Assembly (NCBI GenBank): GCA_020441605.1
Contig: JAGRLX010000260.1
Coordinates: 1-11,432, forward strand
Origin: Alphaproteobacteria bacterium
GTDB taxonomy: Bacteria > Pseudomonadota > Alphaproteobacteria > Rhizobiales > Aestuariivirgaceae
DNA length: 11,432 nt
Direction: 5' to 3'
Shown here in pieces: positions 6,924-11,432 of the stretch; position 1 is the first letter of the stretch; each line of letters opens with the position of its first letter. The position numbers and the translations under genes were made by a program. The notes below the pieces were generated by a model. It worked only from the letters and a program-made list of their open reading frames with translations, was not told the origin of the DNA and ran no database searches.

Positions 6924-7949
6924 ATGACGCTCACCCGCAGACTTTTTCAGGCCGCCGCCCTGGCGACCATGCTGGCCGGCACCGCGGCCTATGCCGAAAC
7001 CGAACTGACCGTATACACCGCGGTGGAAGCTGAGGACCTCGCCCGCTATGCCGAGACCTTCAACAAGGATCATCCCGACATCAAGATCAACTGGGTCCGT
7101 GATTCGACCGGCGTGGTGACGGCCAAGCTGCTGGCCGAGAAGAACAACCCACAGGCCGACGTGGTCTGGGGCCTGGCCGCGACGTCGTTGATGCTGCTCA
7201 AGACCGAGGGCATGCTCGAGCCCTACGCGCCGAAAGGCGTGGAAAACCTCGATCCGAAATTCGTCGACAGCGCCAATCCGCCCCAGTGGACCGGCATGGA
7301 CGCATGGATCGCCGCCATCTGCTTCAACACGGTGGAAGCCGAGAAGGCGGGCGTGAAGGCACCGGCCTCGTGGAAGGACCTGCTCAAGCCCGAATACAAG
7401 GGCATGGTAGTCATGCCAAACCCCAATTCCTCGGGCACCGGCTTCCTCGACGTCTCCAGCTGGCTGCAGCTCTTCGGCGAGGAGGAGGGCTGGAAATTCA
7501 TGGACGGCCTGCACGAGAACATCGCAGCCTATACCCACTCGGGGTCCAAGCCCTGCAAGATGGCGGGTGCCGGTGAAGCGGTGATGGGCGTATCCTTTGC
7601 CTTCCGTGGCGCCAAGGAGAAAAAGGGTGGCGCGCCGGTCGAAGTGATCATCCCGTCCGAGGGCGTGGGCTGGGACATGGAGGCGACCGCCATCGTCGCG
7701 GGAACCTCCAAGCTCGATGCGGCAAAGACCCTGGTGGACTGGACCATCACCAAGCAGGCCAGCGAGATGTATAATGTTGGTTACGCAGTGGTGGCCTATC
7801 CGGGCGTCGCCAAGCCGGTGGAAAACTATCCGCCGGAAGCCGTCGAACGCATGATCAAGAACGACTTCGAATGGGCGGCCAACAACCGCAAGGCCATCCT
7901 CGAGGAATGGCAAAAGCGTTACGACTCCAAGTCCGAGCCCAAGGGCTGA
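6924..7949 (+). CDS. aepX: 2-aminoethylphosphonate ABC transporter substrate-binding protein (AepX/PhnS2-type)
   Basis: A 341-residue periplasmic binding protein. The N-terminus has two arginines, a hydrophobic core and an AYA cleavage site, so a Sec signal peptide of about 24 residues is likely. The mature protein starts ETELTVYTAVEAEDLARYAETF, typical of the Fe3+/2-AEP class of extracellular binding proteins (family 1). It goes on with DVVWGLAATS, PNPNSSGTGFLDVSSWL and a HSGSKPCK loop that I associate with the putative 2-AEP-binding subgroup. It would capture 2-AEP or a close aminophosphonate for the ATPase and permease encoded next. AGGGAG precedes the ATG by about 7 nt. The gene has its own candidate Pho box, and a strong stem-loop follows its stop codon. 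A related phosphonate or an N-methylated AEP as ligand cannot be excluded. Confidence 0.87.
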   Translation: MTLTRRLFQAAALATMLAGTAAYAETELTVYTAVEAEDLARYAETFNKDHPDIKINWVRDSTGVVTAKLLAEKNNPQADVVWGLAATSLMLLKTEGMLEPYAPKGVENLDPKFVDSANPPQWTGMDAWIAAICFNTVEAEKAGVKAPASWKDLLKPEYKGMVVMPNPNSSGTGFLDVSSWLQLFGEEEGWKFMDGLHENIAAYTHSGSKPCKMAGAGEAVMGVSFAFRGAKEKKGGAPVEVIIPSEGVGWDMEATAIVAGTSKLDAAKTLVDWTITKQASEMYNVGYAVVAYPGVAKPVENYPPEAVERMIKNDFEWAANNRKAILEEWQKRYDSKSEPKG

Positions 7950-7963
7950 ACCGGATGGTGGAG

Positions 7964-7989
7964 GGCCGGGCCTCGCAAGAGGCCCGGTC
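7964..7989 (+). other. Intergenic GNRA-capped stem-loop between aepX and aepV
   Basis: The arms CCGGGCCTC (7966-7974) and GAGGCCCGG (7979-7987) pair perfectly around a GCAA tetraloop. One G-U and one G-C pair extend the stem to 11 bp. No T-run follows, so it is not a classic Rho-independent terminator. Its position after a binding-protein gene fits an RNA stabiliser that keeps more binding-protein mRNA than ATPase/permease mRNA, as seen in other importer operons. Confidence 0.6.
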
Positions 7990-8016
7990 GCGCCAGACGA
8001 GCAGGACACCACGGCA

Positions 8017-9129
8017 GTGACTTCCCCACAACCGCATGGCCCGGACGCCTATCTGCGCGTCGAAAGCCTGACCAAGGAATTCGGGACCTTCTCGGCGCTG
8101 AAGGATATTTCGCTTGACGTCATGGACGGCGAGTTCCTGTGCTTTCTAGGGCCTTCCGGCTGCGGCAAGACCACGCTCCTGCGCATCATCGCCGGGCTTG
8201 AAACTCAAACCGTGGGCCAGATCAATCAGGCGGGCCGCGACATTTCCTTCTTACCGCCGTCGCAGCGCGATTTCGGCATCGTGTTCCAGTCCTATGCGCT
8301 GTTTCCCAATCTGACAGTTGAGCAGAACATTGCGTATGGGCTGCAGAACGTCGAGCGCGATAAGGCCAAGATCAAGGCGCGAACCGCCGAGCTTCTGGCC
8401 CTCGTCGGACTGCCCGACCAGGGTCCGAAATATCCGGCGCAGCTATCCGGTGGCCAACAGCAGCGCATCGCGCTCGCCAGGGCTATCGCCATTTCACCCG
8501 GGCTCCTGCTGCTCGACGAGCCCCTGTCGGCGCTCGACGCCAAGGTGCGCAGCTACCTGCGCCATGAAATCAAGCAACTGCAACGCCGCCTCGGAGTGAC
8601 CACAATCATGGTGACCCACGATCAGGAGGAGGCCCTCTCCATGGCCGACCGGGTGGTGGTGATGAACCATGGCATCATCGAACAGATCGGCACCCCGACG
8701 GACATCTACCGCGAACCGGCCTCGCTCTTCGTTGCCGACTTCATCGGCAGCATGAACAAGCTGGCCGTGGAGGTGGTGGACGGCGGGCACGTTCGTCTGG
8801 GGAGTGCCACGTTCGCCTGCCGCAGCCATGGCCTCAAGCCCGGCAGCGCGGCAGTTATGGCGCTCCGGCCGGAGGATGTCATTCCGTTGGAAGGGCCGGA
8901 CGCGGCTGGCGCAGCCAATGCCCATCCGGTGACTGTCCGTGATATGGATTTCCTTGGCTCGCACTGGCGGGCCTGGCTCACCTCGGAAGCATTCGGCAGC
9001 GTCGAGATCGATTGCCAGTTCTCGATCAATGCCGTGCGCCGGCTGGACATCGCCACCGACGCTGCCCTGTCGATCGCGTTGCCTGCGGAGCGGCTGCACA
9101 TCTTCACGCCGGACGGCCGCCGTGGCTGA
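8017..9129 (+). CDS. aepV: 2-aminoethylphosphonate ABC transporter ATP-binding protein (AepV/PhnT2-type)
   Basis: A 370-residue ABC ATPase of the spermidine/Fe3+/2-AEP (CUT1-like) class. It has all catalytic motifs: Walker A GPSGCGKTT from Gly45, Q-loop FQSYALFP with Gln91, signature LSGGQQQR (143-150), Walker B LLLLDEP with Asp167 and Glu168, and H-loop His201 (VTHDQEEA). A C-terminal region of about 130 residues resembles the TOBE domain that forms a dimer interface or regulatory site. It starts at GTG 8017, with AGGA about 10 nt upstream and no better ATG nearby. It energises import through the fused permease, whose GTG start overlaps its last 8 bases. The neighbouring binding protein gives the 2-AEP assignment; the ATPase alone would not. 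Confidence 0.9.
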   Translation: MTSPQPHGPDAYLRVESLTKEFGTFSALKDISLDVMDGEFLCFLGPSGCGKTTLLRIIAGLETQTVGQINQAGRDISFLPPSQRDFGIVFQSYALFPNLTVEQNIAYGLQNVERDKAKIKARTAELLALVGLPDQGPKYPAQLSGGQQQRIALARAIAISPGLLLLDEPLSALDAKVRSYLRHEIKQLQRRLGVTTIMVTHDQEEALSMADRVVVMNHGIIEQIGTPTDIYREPASLFVADFIGSMNKLAVEVVDGGHVRLGSATFACRSHGLKPGSAAVMALRPEDVIPLEGPDAAGAANAHPVTVRDMDFLGSHWRAWLTSEAFGSVEIDCQFSINAVRRLDIATDAALSIALPAERLHIFTPDGRRG

Positions 9130-11125
9130 GGCCGCGACCGCGCCGGTGGCCGCACGCCCGTTCTTCGTCATCGACCGTGACCGGCTGCTGCAGCTCGCCT
9201 TCATGCTGGCAATCGCGCTCTATCTCGTACTGACGCTGGCCTGGCCGCTCTACACGATGCTGTCCAAGTCGCTGACCACCTACCGCTTCAACCTCGATGC
9301 CTTCGAAGTGCAGATCGATGCCGGTAACGGCTGGCAGCCGGCGCAGCGCGTTTCCGAACTGGCCGCACTCATGGACCCTGCGGCGCTGCCCAAGCTCGAC
9401 ACCAACACCGACGGCCGGCTTGCGGTCGTCGACTTCATTCCGGGCTACAGCTTCCGTGGGCCCGAAGTCTACCGGTTCCGCAATGCCAGCCCAGGTGCTG
9501 CACATCTCGCGGGCTCGTTGCGGATCGCCGACCTCGACTGGCATGACTACAGCGCCAATGACTTCCGCCGCGTGGTCATGCGGCCCGAAGCCAGCCGCGG
9601 CCTCGACAACTACGTCACCTATTTCTCGACGCCCACCCTGGTGAATTCGATCGAGAACTCGGTGTTCATCGCCGCCATCAGCACAGTCTTTACCGTCACC
9701 CTGGCCTTCGGCTTCGCCTATGCGCTGGCCATGACCTGCATGCCCTTCAAGGGCCTGTTCCGGCTGATCGTGATGATCCCGATCCTGGTGCCGTCGCTGC
9801 TGCCGGGTATCGCGCTTGTCTATATGTTCGGCAAGCAGGGGTTCCTGACGCCGCTGCTCTTCGGCCACACCATCTATGGCCCGATTGGAATTGTCATCGG
9901 CTCGGTCTTCTTTTCCTTCCCGCATGCTTTCATCATCATCGCCACGGCGCTATCGCTGTCGGACGCACGCCTGCACGAAGCGGCGATCGCCCTCAAGGCA
10001 AGCCCCTTGCGGCGGTTTCTGACGGTGACCTTGCCAAGCGCCCGCTACGGCCTCGTGTCGGCCGCCTTCGTCACCTTCACGCTGGTCATTACCGACTTCG
10101 GCCTGCCCAAGGTGATCGGAGGCCAGTTCAACGTGCTCGCGGTCGACATCTACAAGCAGGTCATTGGCCAGCAGAACTTCGAGATGGGCGCGGTGGTCTC
10201 GGTGGTGCTGCTGATCCCGGCGGTGATCGCCTTCGCAGTGGACCGCATCATCCAGCGCCGCCAGCAATCGGCCCTGTCGGCCCGGTCGGTGCCCTTCGCG
10301 CCGCTGCCCAATGCCTTGGCCGACCGCTTGGCACTTCTGTTCTGCGTCCTGGTCGCCGTCTTCATCGGCGGCATCCTGCTGGTCTGCCAGTTCGCGGCGC
10401 TGGTGAAGCTCTGGCCCTATGACCTGAGCTTCGGCCTCAAGAACTATGATTTCAGCCGGACCGACGGCGGTGGCTGGGAGGCCTATTTCAATTCCATGCG
10501 GATGGCGCTCTACGTGGCCCTGGCCGGCACCGGCGTGGTCTTCATTGGCGCCTATATCGTCGAGAAGCTGCAGGGCATGAAGATGGGCAGGGACCTGTTG
10601 CACATGCTGGCCATCATGCCGCTGGCAGTGCCGGGTATGGTGCTCGGCCTCTCTTACATCTTTTTCTTCAATGATCCGGCCAACCCATTGAATTTCCTGT
10701 ATGGCACCATGGCGATCCTCGTCATCAGCTCGGTCACACACTTCTACACGGTCTCGCATCTGACGGCGGTCACCGCGCTCAAGCAGCTCGACCCCGAATT
10801 CGAGAGTGTGTCGGCCTCGCTGAAGCAGCCGGTCTGGCGACTGTTCAGCCGGGTGACCGTACCGGTGTGCATGCCGCCCTTGCTCGATATCTCGATCTAT
10901 CTCTTCGTCAATGCCATGACCACGGTCTCGGCCGTGGTGTTCCTCTATTCGCCGCAGACCAAGCTTGCCTCGGTGGCGGTGCTCAACATGGACGATGCCG
11001 GCGATGTGGCGTCGGCCGCCGCCATGGGCATGATGATCCTCTACACCAATGTTGCCGCCCGCGGTCTCCATTATCTCGCTTCGCGCGGCCTTCTGCGACG
11101 GACCCAGGCCTGGAGGACACGCTAG
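9122..11125 (+). CDS. aepW: 2-aminoethylphosphonate ABC transporter fused permease (AepW/PhnU2-type) with large periplasmic insert
   Basis: A 667-residue inner-membrane permease made of two fused BPD_transp_1 units, so one chain replaces the usual pair. TM1 is about residues 22-47. The first permease domain runs from about 165, with an EAA loop at Glu286 (EAAIALKASP). A linker rich in Arg and Gln near residue 380 leads to a second set of membrane helices with a degenerate EAA loop at Glu561 (ESVSASLKQP). The start is GTG 9122, overlapping the ATPase gene by 8 nt; an in-frame ATG at 8939 lies deep in the ATPase gene and is rejected. Family members that I know of are about 550-570 residues. The excess here is a soluble segment at about 50-160, between TM1 and the conserved LDNYVTYFSTPTLV stretch. 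It holds an EF-hand-like loop, DTNTDGRLAVVD (93-104). The permease call is firm; the role of the insert is unknown. Confidence 0.88.
   Translation: MAEAATAPVAARPFFVIDRDRLLQLAFMLAIALYLVLTLAWPLYTMLSKSLTTYRFNLDAFEVQIDAGNGWQPAQRVSELAALMDPAALPKLDTNTDGRLAVVDFIPGYSFRGPEVYRFRNASPGAAHLAGSLRIADLDWHDYSANDFRRVVMRPEASRGLDNYVTYFSTPTLVNSIENSVFIAAISTVFTVTLAFGFAYALAMTCMPFKGLFRLIVMIPILVPSLLPGIALVYMFGKQGFLTPLLFGHTIYGPIGIVIGSVFFSFPHAFIIIATALSLSDARLHEAAIALKASPLRRFLTVTLPSARYGLVSAAFVTFTLVITDFGLPKVIGGQFNVLAVDIYKQVIGQQNFEMGAVVSVVLLIPAVIAFAVDRIIQRRQQSALSARSVPFAPLPNALADRLALLFCVLVAVFIGGILLVCQFAALVKLWPYDLSFGLKNYDFSRTDGGGWEAYFNSMRMALYVALAGTGVVFIGAYIVEKLQGMKMGRDLLHMLAIMPLAVPGMVLGLSYIFFFNDPANPLNFLYGTMAILVISSVTHFYTVSHLTAVTALKQLDPEFESVSASLKQPVWRLFSRVTVPVCMPPLLDISIYLFVNAMTTVSAVVFLYSPQTKLASVAVLNMDDAGDVASAAAMGMMILYTNVAARGLHYLASRGLLRRTQAWRTR
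9398..9433 (+). other. EF-hand-like calcium-binding loop coded within the permease insert
   Basis: The 12 codons give DTNTDGRLAVVD, with Asp, Asn, Asp at loop positions 1, 3 and 5, Gly at 6, a hydrophobic residue at 8 and Asp at 12, the canonical calcium loop pattern. The segment should face the periplasm, where calcium is abundant. The preceding residues (ALMDPAALPKL) could form a short entering helix. Confidence 0.5.
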
Positions 11126-11126
11126 C

Positions 11127-11432
11127 ATGACGGGCGAAAGGCCACCGGTGTTCCACAGCGAGGGTGACGCCAACCTGTCACCCGAACGCCGGGCGTGGAA
11201 CGCGCGCCACATCGATGCCGCAACCCGCGCCATTCTCGACGAGGACGAGCGCTATTTCTTCCGCCAGTCGCTGTCGACGCCATGCCTGAATGTTCTGGAG
11301 GCGAGCAGCGGCAGCCACCTGACCGACAGCCAGGGCCGGCGCATTCTCGATTTTCACGGCAATTCCGTGCATCAGGTTGGCTACGGCCATCCCAAGGTGG
11401 TGGCGGCAGTGAAGGCGGCCATCGACGAACTG
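11127..11432 (+). CDS. pbfA: Class III PLP enzyme, probable (R)-1-hydroxy-2-aminoethylphosphonate ammonia-lyase PbfA (partial, 5' end)
   Basis: The first 102 residues of a fold-type I, class III aminotransferase-like protein; the rest, including the PLP lysine, is beyond the window. The segment DEDERYFFRQSLSTPCLNVL, then LTDSQGRRILDFHGNSVHQVGYGHP, resembles PbfA and AGXT2-like lyases more than ordinary class III transaminases, which usually have a different substrate-pocket sequence after LDF. PbfA removes ammonia from (R)-1-hydroxy-2-AEP to give phosphonoacetaldehyde. The ATG comes one base after the permease TAG, with GGAGG about 10 nt upstream, so it is in the importer operon. An upstream PhyH oxygenase that could make its substrate strengthens the call. 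An omega-transaminase or another phospho-lyase is the alternative. Confidence 0.72.
   Translation, partial: MTGERPPVFHSEGDANLSPERRAWNARHIDAATRAILDEDERYFFRQSLSTPCLNVLEASSGSHLTDSQGRRILDFHGNSVHQVGYGHPKVVAAVKAAIDEL

Noticed and set aside
7964..7989. Rho-independent terminator after the binding-protein gene
   Set aside because: The stem is strong but no T-run follows, and the ATPase gene starts shortly after, so a stabilising stem-loop is the better reading.
6876..8012. A 378-codon minus-strand open frame opposite the binding-protein gene
   Set aside because: Composition is that of a shadow frame, and the opposite strand encodes a clear periplasmic binding protein with signal peptide.
9950..11233. 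A 427-codon minus-strand open frame opposite the permease
   Set aside because: It is extremely rich in His, Asp, Glu and Arg, the mirror image of transmembrane codons on the other strand.

Overview
The window looks like chromosomal DNA of a GC-rich alphaproteobacterium. The codon usage, rhizobial/roseobacter-style Glx proteins, FCD-type GntR regulator and fused aminoethylphosphonate permease all fit this, but no marker fixes a genus. Nearly all the DNA is coding. I see no RNA genes, insertion sequences, CRISPR arrays or phage genes. Two transcription units diverge from a short AT-rich regulatory region at about 4.55-4.72 kb.

Left arm, minus strand (4545 down to 1): an FAD-dependent DAO-fold oxidoreductase resembling sarcosine oxidase beta, a glutamine-synthetase-fold ligase, a class II glutamine amidotransferase (GlxB/MgsA-like), and the start of a GXGXG beta-helix glutamate-synthase subunit (GlxC/MgsB-like) that runs off the left edge. 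Ligase plus split glutamate synthase plus amine oxidase is the set of activities used in the N-methylglutamate pathway. There an amine is attached to glutamate as a gamma-glutamylamide, rearranged to an N-alkylglutamate and then oxidised. By hand alignment the ligase keeps its metal and ATP residues but has aromatic residues at the two positions that bind ammonium in true glutamine synthetases. This suggests an amine other than ammonia.

Right arm, plus strand (4724 to 11432): an FCD-type GntR regulator, a phytanoyl-CoA-dioxygenase-family Fe(II)/2-oxoglutarate oxygenase and an OsmC-family protein. These are followed by a 2-aminoethylphosphonate (2-AEP) type ABC importer: binding protein, ATPase and a fused double permease. 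Last is the first 102 codons of a class III PLP enzyme that looks like PbfA, the (R)-1-hydroxy-2-aminoethylphosphonate ammonia-lyase. A good match to a Pho box precedes the binding-protein gene, so uptake probably responds to phosphate starvation.

Working model (inference): the right arm imports 2-AEP or an N-substituted relative, hydroxylates it at C1 with the oxygenase, and eliminates ammonia with PbfA to give phosphonoacetaldehyde. The left arm would handle an amine through a glutamyl intermediate. The shared divergent promoter has helically phased CCAAT repeats and a perfect inverted repeat that could be GntR operators, which suggests the two arms belong to one system. The pairing of a glutamyl-amine module with phosphonate uptake and PbfA is the most interesting feature here.
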